A stretch of 64,000 nucleotides of DNA from Myxococcus xanthus. Lineage in GTDB: Bacteria; Myxococcota; Myxococcia; Myxococcales; Myxococcaceae. Below are positions 1 through 7,329 of the stretch, piece after piece (the first letter of the stretch is position 1; each line of letters opens with the position of its first letter). The stretch spans positions 158,586 through 222,585 of the forward strand of contig NZ_FNOH01000015.1 of NCBI RefSeq assembly GCF_900106535.1, read 5' to 3'. The notes below the pieces were generated by a model that worked only from the letters and a program-made list of their open reading frames with translations, ran no database searches and was not told where the DNA came from. A program made the position numbers and the translations under genes.

Positions 1-704
1 TGGCGCTCCAGGCGGCGGAGGAGGTGGACCTGGTCCTCTTCCTCATCGAGCCGCCAGCGAGCGAGAAGCCCGAGGTGAGCCCGGGCAACCGCGCCATCCT
101 CGACCGGCTGCAGAAGATCGGCAAACCGACCTTCCTGGTCATCAACAAGATCGATAGCGTCCCCAAGTCGCAGCTCCTGCCGCTCATCGACCTGTACCGC
201 CAGGAGTTCCCCTTCGCGGAGGTGGTCCCCATCTCCGCCCGGGAGAAGGACGGCGTGGAGCGGCTGTTCCACACCGTCCTGGGACACCTGCCGGAAGGCG
301 AGAACGTCTTCGACGAGGATATGCTCACCGACCAGCAGGAGCGCGCGCTGGTGGCCGAGTACATCCGCGAGCAGGTGCTGCGGCACTGCCGCCAGGAGAT
401 TCCGTACTCCACGGCCGTGGTGGTGGACATCTTCGACGAATCCGAGCGCGAGCCCCGGCCGGGCACGCCGCCGAACCAACTGGGCGGGCTCATTCGCATC
501 GCCGCGTCCATCTTCGTGGAGCGCGACAGCCAGAAGGCCATCATCATCGGCAAGCAGGGGCAGATGCTGAAGACCATTGGCACTGACGCGCGCAAGTCCG
601 TGCAGCGGTTGCTGGGCGCGCATGTGTACCTGGACCTTCGCGTCCGCGTGGAGCCGCGCTGGAGCGAGCGCCCCGAAGGCCTCAAGAAGCTGGGATACGA
701 CTGA
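1..704 (+). CDS. era: GTPase Era, 5'-truncated by window edge
   Basis: This is the C-terminal two thirds of Era, the GTPase that binds the 3' end of 16S rRNA during 30S assembly. The frame is open from base 3, so the start codon and the G1 motif lie upstream of the window. The G4 motif NKID is visible, followed by a SAR-type G5 (ISARE) and a C-terminal KH domain with the signature GKQGQMLKTIG, which in the family binds the rRNA. The protein ends KKLGYD, as expected for Era. The stop is one base away from the der start, so the two GTPase genes are almost certainly co-transcribed. Confidence 0.95.
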   Translation, partial: ALQAAEEVDLVLFLIEPPASEKPEVSPGNRAILDRLQKIGKPTFLVINKIDSVPKSQLLPLIDLYRQEFPFAEVVPISAREKDGVERLFHTVLGHLPEGENVFDEDMLTDQQERALVAEYIREQVLRHCRQEIPYSTAVVVDIFDESEREPRPGTPPNQLGGLIRIAASIFVERDSQKAIIIGKQGQMLKTIGTDARKSVQRLLGAHVYLDLRVRVEPRWSERPEGLKKLGYD

Positions 705-705
705 A

Positions 706-2085
706 ATGAAGCCCCTGGTCGCAATTGTCGGACGCCCCAACGTGGGCAAGAGCACGCTGTTCAATCGGCTGGTGGGCCGGCGCATCGCGCTGGTGCAGGA
801 CGAGCCCGGCGTGACGCGGGATCGCCACTACGCGGACGCGGAGTGGGAAGGCCGCCAGTTCACCTTCATCGACACCGGCGGCTTCGTGCCCGGTGACGAG
901 GACCAACTCCTCCAGCAGGTGCGGGAGCAGGCGCAACTGGCCGTGGACGAGTGTGACGTCATCGTCTTCGTCACCGACGCCCGGGCGGGACTCACCGCCG
1001 CGGACGAGGCCGTGGCCAACTACCTGCGCAAGAGCGGCAAGCCGGTGGTGCTGGCCGCCAACAAGCTGGACAACACGTCCGGGCAGATGCAGGCGCTGGC
1101 CGGTGAGTTCTACCGCCTGGGCCTGGGCGACGTGCAGGCCCTGTCCGCCGAGCATGGCCTGGGCATGCAGGAGCTGTTCGACTCGGTCGTCGCCAGGCTG
1201 CCGCCCAAGGAAGAGGGCGAGGACGCGGAGGCGCCGCCCGACGACGGCATCATCCGCCTGGCCATCATCGGCCGGCCCAACGTGGGCAAGAGCACCCTGG
1301 TCAACGCCATCCTGAAGGAGAAGCGGGTGGTGGCCAGTGACGTGGCGGGGACCACGCGGGACCCGGTGGACTCCGAGCTCACGTACAAGGACCGCAAGCT
1401 GCTGCTCACCGACACGGCGGGCATCCGGCGCAAGAAGTCCATTGCCCAGCGCGTGGAGCAGTTCTCCGTCGTGGCCGCGCTCAAGGTGATGGAGCGCAGC
1501 GACGTGGCGGTGCTGCTGATGGACGCCACGGAGCCGGCGGTGGACCAGGACGCCAAGCTTGCGGGCCTGGCCGAGGAGCGGGGCCGCGCCCTGGTCATCG
1601 TGGTGAACAAGTGGGACCTGGTGGGCGCGGACCAGCGCCGGCAGGAGACCTACCGCGAGTCCCTCAAGCACTCACTCAAGTTCGTGGGCTACGCGCCCAT
1701 CCTCTTCACCTCCGCGCTGACGGGCTCCAAGGTGGAGAAGGTCGTGGATGTGGCGACGGAGCTCGCCGACCAGTTCCGCTTCCGGGCGCCCACCCCACAG
1801 CTCAACCGGCTGCTGGACCACATGGTGGACAACCACCCGGCGCCCATCGTCCGGGGCAAGCCGCTGCGCATGTACTACATCGCCCAGGTGGCCGCGGCGC
1901 CGCCGACCTTCACCATCACCGTGAATCATCCGGACGGCGTTCCGGACATGTACAAGCGGTACATCACCAACCAGCTGCGCAAGACGTTCGACCTGCGCGT
2001 GCCCATCCGGCTCATCTTCAAGGGCCGGCCCGGGCAGGCCAAGCGCGAGGCCCGCAAGCGGCCTCAACGCCAGGGGAAGCGCTGA
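706..2085 (+). CDS. der: Ribosome-associated GTPase Der (EngA)
   Basis: Der is a double-GTPase needed for 50S subunit maturation. The 459-residue protein has two complete G domains in tandem. Domain 1 has GRPNVGKS near residue 9, DTGG and NKLD; domain 2 has GRPNVGKS near residue 189, DTAG and NKWD. A KH-like C-terminal domain and a basic tail ending in QGKR follow. The ATG at 706 is chosen because it begins MKPLVAIVGRPNVGKS exactly at the family N-terminus; the same frame stays open further upstream inside era. It follows era by one base. Confidence 0.97.
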   Translation: MKPLVAIVGRPNVGKSTLFNRLVGRRIALVQDEPGVTRDRHYADAEWEGRQFTFIDTGGFVPGDEDQLLQQVREQAQLAVDECDVIVFVTDARAGLTAADEAVANYLRKSGKPVVLAANKLDNTSGQMQALAGEFYRLGLGDVQALSAEHGLGMQELFDSVVARLPPKEEGEDAEAPPDDGIIRLAIIGRPNVGKSTLVNAILKEKRVVASDVAGTTRDPVDSELTYKDRKLLLTDTAGIRRKKSIAQRVEQFSVVAALKVMERSDVAVLLMDATEPAVDQDAKLAGLAEERGRALVIVVNKWDLVGADQRRQETYRESLKHSLKFVGYAPILFTSALTGSKVEKVVDVATELADQFRFRAPTPQLNRLLDHMVDNHPAPIVRGKPLRMYYIAQVAAAPPTFTITVNHPDGVPDMYKRYITNQLRKTFDLRVPIRLIFKGRPGQAKREARKRPQRQGKR

Positions 2086-2097
2086 GGCGTCAGTGCG

Positions 2098-2127
2098 TTG
2101 ACACTCGCGGCGCGCGCTCCATACAGT
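2098..2127 (+). promoter_or_regulatory. Sigma-70-like promoter before the YfgM-like/BamB genes
   Basis: A perfect -35 box TTGACA lies at 2098-2103 and a -10-like TACAGT at 2122-2127, with an 18-bp spacer (17 bp if ATACAG is used). A small palindrome, CTCTTT-A-AAAGAG at 2134-2146, follows; its second half also supplies the ribosome-binding site of the next gene. This is a sequence match only. It suggests the downstream genes can be transcribed apart from era-der. Confidence 0.55.
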
Positions 2128-2156
2128 GCGCCGCTCTTTAAAAGAGGTTTCCAGAC

Positions 2157-2960
2157 GTGGCCGGAACCACCAAGACCGAGAAGATTCGCCAGAAAGAGCT
2201 CAGCCAGCCGGACTCCTTCCAGAAGGTGGGCACCGAGGCGAGCGACTGGCTTGCGCAGCGCCAGAAGATCATCGGGCTCGCCGCGGGCGTGCTCATCCTG
2301 GGCGGCGTGGGCGTGGCCATCGCCAGCGAAGTGTCCAAGCGCGGTGAGGAGAAGGCCTCTCAGGCGCTGGGACAGGCGCTGACCGTGCTCGACCGGCCCG
2401 TGGAGGGCGTGGAGCCCGCGCAGCCCGGTGACACGGAGCCCCCCTTCAAGTCGGTGAAGGAGCGCGACGAGGCCGTGGTGAAGTCGCTGGGCGAGTTCCG
2501 CCAGCAGCACGGCGGCACCCCGGCCGCGGTGACGGCCGCCCTGGCCGAGGGCAAGGCGCAGTTCCGGCTGGGCAACTACGCCGCGGCGCAGACGGCCTTC
2601 GGCGAGTACCTCAAGGGCGCGGCCCAGAACGATCCGCTTCGCGCGGAGGCCTTCGAGGGCCAGGGCTACGCGCTCGAGGCGGACGGCAAGTACGAGGACG
2701 CCATCAAGGCCTTCGAGCAGATGGGCGCCGCGGGTGGCCCGTTCCTGGTGGGCATGGGCGACTACCACAAGGCCCGGATGCTCATCCTCCTGGGCAAGAA
2801 GGAAGAGGCGGCCCAGGTGCTGTCGAAGCTGACCACGACGCAGCCGAACACGGCGGCGGCGCGTCAGGCCGGTGAGCGCCTGGCGGTGCTGGCGTCCGAA
2901 GGTGTGAAGGTTCCTGCCCCGGAGGCTCCGGCGGCTGCACCCGTTCCGGACGCGGGGTAG
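2157..2960 (+). CDS. Membrane-anchored TPR protein, YfgM-like
   Basis: A 267-residue protein with a short charged N-terminus, one membrane segment at about residues 40-60 (IIGLAAGVLILGGVGVAIAS) and a periplasmic part with TPR-like helical repeats (FRLGNYAAAQTAF, YALEADGKYEDAIKAFEQ). The Ala/Pro-rich C-terminus resembles those of myxobacterial envelope proteins. In E. coli, yfgM sits beside bamB and der and its product is a Sec-associated periplasmic protein. The same neighbours here, der before and a BamB-like gene 11 bp after, support a YfgM-like identity. The start is GTG at 2157, 9 nt after AAGAGG. The exact function is inferred from position and architecture, not from strong sequence motifs. 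Confidence 0.75.
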   Translation: MAGTTKTEKIRQKELSQPDSFQKVGTEASDWLAQRQKIIGLAAGVLILGGVGVAIASEVSKRGEEKASQALGQALTVLDRPVEGVEPAQPGDTEPPFKSVKERDEAVVKSLGEFRQQHGGTPAAVTAALAEGKAQFRLGNYAAAQTAFGEYLKGAAQNDPLRAEAFEGQGYALEADGKYEDAIKAFEQMGAAGGPFLVGMGDYHKARMLILLGKKEEAAQVLSKLTTTQPNTAAARQAGERLAVLASEGVKVPAPEAPAAAPVPDAG

Positions 2961-2971
2961 AAACACACGCC

Positions 2972-4135
2972 ATGACGATGCGGCTCGTGAGCTGGAAGCG
3001 TTGGCTGGGTGGCGCTGTGGCGGCAGGGCTTCTGGGCGGCTGCGGTGGCGTGCGGTACTACGGCAACCCGGAGTTGCCCCGGCCGCCGTCGAACACGCCG
3101 CTGGAGTACTTCTCCGTCAATTGGTGGGCGCCGCTCGCGCCCCCGCAGACGCTGGAGTACGGGCCGCGTGAGACGGCGACGCCGGCCTATGACGCCGTCA
3201 GCCGGACGACCGTCGCGCTCACGCGGGACGGGTTCGCCCGCGGCGTGGGTCCCGACGGCCAGGTGAAGTGGAAGTACAAGACGGGCAGCCGCTTCAACGC
3301 CGGGGCCCGGGTGGTGGACGGCGTGGCCTATGTTCCGGGCGGGGACGGCGTGCTGTACGCGCTGGACGCGGCCTCGGGCGAGGAGAAGTGGAAGTACGTC
3401 GCGGGTGAGGCCCTGGCCACGGTGCCCGTGGTCGCGAATGGCCTGGTGCTCGTGGCCTCGGAGAGCGACACGCTCTTCGCGGTGAAGATCGCGGATGGGC
3501 AGTGGGCCTGGCAGTACCGCCGGGATCCGCCCACCGGCTTCACCGTCCGCGGCGCTTCGCGGCCCCTGGTGCGCGAAGGCGTGGCCTACGTCGGCTTCTC
3601 CGACGGCTTCGTGGTGGCGCTCAGTGTCGACGACGGCGGTGTCACCTGGGAGCGCTCGCTGTCCGGCGCTGGCTCCGAGTTCCTGGACGTGGACAGCAGC
3701 CCGGTGATGGACGCCGCCGGGCAGCTCTACGTCGCGTCGTACAAGAGTGGCATCTTCGCGCTCGAGTCGGAGTCGGGCGACCTGGTGTGGAACACCGCCG
3801 TGGCCGGCATGACGTCGCTGCTGGTCAGCGGCCAGGTGCTCTTCGCCGCGGGTGACGGCCGTGTGGATGCCTACCTGGCGGAGACGGGACGGCTCCTCTG
3901 GTCGCATCCCCTGGGGGAACGGGCAGCCTTCGCTCCGGTGTTCGCCCAGGGAATGCTGCTCGTGCCCACGTCCAGTTCGCTGCTGTTCCTGGAGCCCAAG
4001 ACGGGGCGCTCGCGCGTGTCGTGGAACCCCGGGAGTGGCATCACCGCGCCGCCCTTCGCGGCGGGCAGGCAGGTGTTCGTGCTGTCGAACAACGGCTACC
4101 TGTACTCCCTGAACATGAACGGGATTGACGGGTGA
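2972..4135 (+). CDS. bamB: BamB-like PQQ-type beta-propeller lipoprotein
   Basis: A 387-residue protein with a lipoprotein signal (GLLGGC lipobox, Cys at about residue 24). The rest is PQQ-like beta-propeller blades, seen as repeated segments of the type YALDAASGEEKWKY, FAVKIADGQWAWQY, FALESESGDLVWNT and DAYLAETGRLLWSH. In the BAM complex, BamB is an outer-membrane lipoprotein that helps insert beta-barrel proteins. E. coli BamB is of similar size (392 residues) and its gene is also next to der. The gene overlaps the next start by 4 bp. A different PQQ-repeat lipoprotein cannot be excluded, but the context favours BamB. Confidence 0.8.
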   Translation: MTMRLVSWKRWLGGAVAAGLLGGCGGVRYYGNPELPRPPSNTPLEYFSVNWWAPLAPPQTLEYGPRETATPAYDAVSRTTVALTRDGFARGVGPDGQVKWKYKTGSRFNAGARVVDGVAYVPGGDGVLYALDAASGEEKWKYVAGEALATVPVVANGLVLVASESDTLFAVKIADGQWAWQYRRDPPTGFTVRGASRPLVREGVAYVGFSDGFVVALSVDDGGVTWERSLSGAGSEFLDVDSSPVMDAAGQLYVASYKSGIFALESESGDLVWNTAVAGMTSLLVSGQVLFAAGDGRVDAYLAETGRLLWSHPLGERAAFAPVFAQGMLLVPTSSSLLFLEPKTGRSRVSWNPGSGITAPPFAAGRQVFVLSNNGYLYSLNMNGIDG

Positions 4136-4560
4136 TGGTTCCGGCTCGCAGGACGGTCCGCGTGGTGGCGGCGCTGATTCCGCGGCCGGAGGATGGACGC
4201 CAGTTCCTGGTGCAGCAGCGGCTCCCCGGTGGAAGCCGCGCCTTGCTGTGGGAGTTCCCCGGCGGCAAGGTGGAGGCCGGGGAGACGGACGCGGCCGCGC
4301 TGGCCCGTGAGTGCCGCGAGGAACTGGACGTGGAGCTCGCCGTGGGCCGGCGGCTCTGGGAGGGCCAGCACTCCTATCCGGACCTGACGGTGGAGTTGGT
4401 GTTGTTCCTGGCCCGGATTGTCTCGGGCGAGCCCCGGCCCCTGGGCGCCCACGCGCTGGCGTTCCACACGCCGGCGCAGATGCAGTCACTGCCGTTCTGC
4501 GAGGCGGACATCCCGCTCCTGGACGACCTGGTGGCGGGAAGGTTGGGCGCGCTCGATTGA
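4132..4560 (+). CDS. Nudix hydrolase, MutT-like
   Basis: A 142-residue single-domain Nudix protein. The Nudix box is complete: GGKVEAGE, then REC-REEL, matching GX5EX7REUXEEXGU, with the metal-binding glutamates in place. Family members remove nucleoside diphosphate-linked moieties; short single-domain ones with this N-terminus are usually MutT-like (8-oxo-dGTPase) or related NTP pyrophosphohydrolases. The start is GTG at 4132, overlapping the stop of the BamB-like gene; ATG at 4135 is equally possible. The stop overlaps the next ATG by one base, so the three genes look translationally coupled. The substrate cannot be read from the sequence. Confidence 0.85.
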   Translation: MMVPARRTVRVVAALIPRPEDGRQFLVQQRLPGGSRALLWEFPGGKVEAGETDAAALARECREELDVELAVGRRLWEGQHSYPDLTVELVLFLARIVSGEPRPLGAHALAFHTPAQMQSLPFCEADIPLLDDLVAGRLGALD

Positions 4561-5441
4561 TGCTGCAGCGGACGTTCCAGCACATCCCAAATGTCGGTCC
4601 CTGGCGGGAGAAGGATCTGTGGTCCCGCGGCATCCGCACCTGGGATGACTTTCCGGAAGCTGGCCAGGGGGTGGCGCTCAACCGGAAGTCCGACGACGTG
4701 GCCCGGGCGCGCATCGCCGAGGCGAAGGACGCGCTGGCCCGCCGGGACTTGCGCAAGCTCGCGGAGCTGCTTCCGGGCCGGGAGCACTGGCGGCTGTACC
4801 CGGAGTTCCAGGACGACGCCGTCTATTTCGATATCGAGACGGACGGCCGGGAGGCCCAGGCGCCCACGGTGGTGAGCCTGTTCGATTCGAAGGGCCTTCA
4901 CGTCTTCATCCAGGGCCGGAACATGGACGCGCTGCCGGAGGCCATGGCGGCCCGGCGGCTGTGGGTGACGTTCAACGGCTCGTGCTTCGACGTACCTGTC
5001 TTGCGTGACTACTTTGGCCCCGCGCGATTTCCGGTGCCGGATGCGCACATCGACTTGCGGTTCGTGACGCGGCGCCTGGGCATGGGCGGTGGCCTGAAGG
5101 AAATCGAAGGGAAGATTGGCGCCGAGCGTCCGCCGCACATGAAGGGCGTGAATGGCTACGACGCGGTGCTGCTGTGGCGCGCGTACCAGCGCCGCGGCGA
5201 TGTGGAGGCCCTCCGGTTCCTCGTCGAGTACAACCTGTACGACGCCTTTCAGCTCCGGACGCTGATGGACGTGGCATACAACCGCGGCGCCGACGACTTG
5301 AACCAGGATGTTCCCCGGCTGCCAGTCTTCGAGCGTGGCGACGTGCTTTACGACGTGAGCCGCATCATCCTGGAGTTGGGGCCAACCGAGCGCGATCTGC
5401 AGACCCTTGCTCGCGTCCGGGCCATGGAGCAGGGCGGCTGA
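4560..5441 (+). CDS. RNase H-like 3'-5' exonuclease, YprB type
   Basis: A 293-residue protein matching the RNase_H_2 / YprB-like ribonuclease H-like family (DEDD superfamily). The exonuclease motifs appear in order: Exo I FDIETDG (about residue 90), Exo II FNGSCFDVPVL (about residue 140) and Exo III EYNLYDAFQL (about residue 224). An N-terminal segment (HIPNVGPWREKDLW) precedes it, as in other family members. The start ATG at 4560 overlaps the Nudix stop by one base. Its nucleic-acid substrate is unknown. Co-transcription with a Nudix hydrolase suggests a housekeeping nucleic-acid or nucleotide quality role, but that is inference. Confidence 0.8.
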   Translation: MLQRTFQHIPNVGPWREKDLWSRGIRTWDDFPEAGQGVALNRKSDDVARARIAEAKDALARRDLRKLAELLPGREHWRLYPEFQDDAVYFDIETDGREAQAPTVVSLFDSKGLHVFIQGRNMDALPEAMAARRLWVTFNGSCFDVPVLRDYFGPARFPVPDAHIDLRFVTRRLGMGGGLKEIEGKIGAERPPHMKGVNGYDAVLLWRAYQRRGDVEALRFLVEYNLYDAFQLRTLMDVAYNRGADDLNQDVPRLPVFERGDVLYDVSRIILELGPTERDLQTLARVRAMEQGG

Positions 5442-5463
5442 GCGGGCAGGGTGACTGTGCCCG

Positions 5464-5513
5464 GTTCACCGTCCTGGCAGCGGCCGTGCAATCGCGAGTA
5501 CCGGACGGTGAAC
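5464..5513. repeat. Spaced inverted repeat in intergenic region
   Basis: Perfect 11-bp arms GTTCACCGTCC (5464-5474) and GGACGGTGAAC (5503-5513) are separated by 28 bp, between the exonuclease stop and the DUF3014 gene. No T-run follows, so it is not a standard terminator. It could be a regulatory hairpin or a dimeric operator. Confidence 0.4.
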
Positions 5514-5597
5514 ACCTGTGCGTGCGACGTGTCGCGGTTTGGTGGAATGACCTGGGGAGGCGTTTGTAGGTTGAAGGGTCCACCTACGGAGGAATGA

Positions 5598-6413
5598 ATG
5601 AACGACCCGACGAATCCGACGCCGGCCGAGGTTCCCGAATCCGCTCAGAGCTCCAAGAGCAAGACGCTGGCCGTCGTCCTGGGGCTGGCGGGCCTTGCGT
5701 TGGTGGCGTCGTATTTCGGTCTGCGGCGTCAGGAATCACTGCCCGTGGAGGAGGTGCCCACGATTCCGATGGAGCCTGTTGGCGAGACGGCCGCGGCGCC
5801 CCCGGCGATGCCCGAAACGTCGCTGCCGGAACGGGACGCCGAGGTCCGCAGCCTGGCGAGCCAGCTTTCGCCTGACCCCGAGCTCGCGCGGTGGATGGAC
5901 GAAAAAGACCTGGTACGTCGCTTCACGGCCGCGGTGAACAACATCGCGGAGGGTTCGAGCCCGCGCACGGTGCTCGGGTTCCTGGCGCCCACGGGGGCTT
6001 TCCAGGTGACCCAGGTGGACGGCACCACGGTCATCGATCCGGCAAGCTACGCACGCTACGACACCGTGGCCCGCGTGATTGGCTCCATCGACACGCAGTC
6101 CGCGGCCAGCGTGTACCGTGAGCTGAAGCCGCTGATTGACCAGGCCCACGCGGAGATTGCGCCGCCGGGACAGACATTCAGCAGCGCCTTGAGCGCGGCC
6201 GTCCAACATCTGCTCAAGGTGCCCGTGCAGGAAGGTCCGGTGGAGGTCGTTCCCGAAGGCGCGCTGTATGCCTATGCGGCTCCGGAGTTCGAGGGCCTGA
6301 GCCCCGCGCAGAAGCATCTGCTGCGCATGGGGCCCCAGAACATGCAGCTCATCCAGGCCAAGCTGCGGGAACTGAAGAGCTCGCTGGGTCTGCCGCCGGT
6401 CGCGGACCGCTGA
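5598..6413 (+). CDS. DUF3014 domain protein, single-pass membrane
   Basis: A 271-residue protein with a short cytoplasmic N-terminus, one membrane helix (LAVVLGLAGLALVASYFGL, about residues 25-43) and a periplasmic domain. The domain resembles DUF3014, including DLVRRFTAAVNNIAEG and a VYRELKPLIDQAH segment. The family is found in proteobacteria and has no established function. The start ATG at 5598 sits 5 nt after GGAGG (5588-5592); an out-of-frame ATG at 5594 overlaps it. It follows the exonuclease after a 157-bp gap, so it may have its own promoter. It converges with the next, minus-strand gene. Confidence 0.75.
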   Translation: MNDPTNPTPAEVPESAQSSKSKTLAVVLGLAGLALVASYFGLRRQESLPVEEVPTIPMEPVGETAAAPPAMPETSLPERDAEVRSLASQLSPDPELARWMDEKDLVRRFTAAVNNIAEGSSPRTVLGFLAPTGAFQVTQVDGTTVIDPASYARYDTVARVIGSIDTQSAASVYRELKPLIDQAHAEIAPPGQTFSSALSAAVQHLLKVPVQEGPVEVVPEGALYAYAAPEFEGLSPAQKHLLRMGPQNMQLIQAKLRELKSSLGLPPVADR

Positions 6414-6441
6414 TTCAAAGCCAGTCCCGGGCCGCCCAGCC

Positions 6442-7047
6442 TCAACGGCGTTTCTTCTTGCCGGCGGGCTTGGGCGGAGGGGCTGGCTTTTCCTTTTCGC
6501 CAGCGATTTGAAGGGTCTGGCGGAACTCGTCGACGTCACGGCCCAGGCCGTCGGTGAACGCGGTGCCGGTCTGGGCATCCACGACCAGGGTGTACTTGAA
6601 GCCGGACTTGAGCGGCTTCGGGAGCTGGATTCGGTAGACGAGGCCGGTTTCGGATTCCTCGACGTCGTCATCGGACACCATGGCCCGGTCGACTTCGTCG
6701 AACAGCCGGACCCGGTAGTTCTTGAGCGGGCTGGACGTCCGGAGCTCCAGGAACGACGTGGGCTCAATGATGGTGGCGTCGTCGGGGGCCGGGGCGATCT
6801 CCGTGAGGCCCGCGGCGGCGATTCCAGCGTCCTCGGCGAGGCCTGCGTCGTTGGCGGGTGCCACGGAGGGGGCGCTGGGCGGCGCCTGGTAGCTGAGTGA
6901 GAACCGGGTCGGCGGCGGCGTCGCGGGAACCTGAGGGATCTCGGCGACCCCTGAGTCCGGGGTGGCGGCCGGCTTGTCCGGGCAGCCCGAGAGGACGAGA
7001 GCGCCACAGCATGTGGCGGCGACGAGTCCGAATCGAAGAAGACGCAT
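6442..7047 (-). CDS. Predicted lipoprotein of unknown function
   Basis: A 201-residue protein starting MRLLRFGLVAATCC, with lipobox LSGC (Cys about 22). A Pro/Ala-rich linker follows, then a C-terminal part (about residues 95-185) that looks like a small beta-rich domain (LELRTSSPLKNYRVRLFDEVDR, split by charged turns), and a Lys/Arg-rich end. The region after the linker could be an Ig-like domain of the type found in surface-exposed myxobacterial lipoproteins, but no family is recognised. The ATG at 7047 is preferred because it places the signal peptide at the N-terminus; the frame is open 14 codons further upstream. Confidence 0.7.
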   Translation of the reverse strand: MRLLRFGLVAATCCGALVLSGCPDKPAATPDSGVAEIPQVPATPPPTRFSLSYQAPPSAPSVAPANDAGLAEDAGIAAAGLTEIAPAPDDATIIEPTSFLELRTSSPLKNYRVRLFDEVDRAMVSDDDVEESETGLVYRIQLPKPLKSGFKYTLVVDAQTGTAFTDGLGRDVDEFRQTLQIAGEKEKPAPPPKPAGKKKRR

Positions 7048-7183
7048 GTGGCGGCCACGGTATGCGCCTGGATGGACGCCGGAAAGCACCGAGTGCCGGG
7101 CAGCCAGCCGGGCCGTGGGTTGGCGGCAATGGGCTCGCGGATAACCGTCCAGGACGTGACCTCTCCCTCTGAAAGAAGGTCCG

Positions 7184-7197
7184 ATAACATGCGTTAT
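7184..7197. promoter_or_regulatory. Small palindrome in divergent intergenic region
   Basis: ATAAC-ATGC-GTTAT at 7184-7197 lies in the 282-bp gap between the minus-strand lipoprotein and the plus-strand ABC permease. It is AT-rich in GC-rich surroundings. It could be an operator for one or both genes. No clear promoter pair was found beside it. Confidence 0.3.
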
Positions 7198-7329
7198 GTA
7201 AACTAAGCGGGCGCGAAACCTGGGGTCGATTCAGGCCGTTCCCCGCCCTGGTTTCTGGGCCGTCCGGGCCGGTTTCGGGTCCGTCGATTGCAGTCGAATC
7301 CGGCAAGATCTCCACTCCCGACGCCCGCC

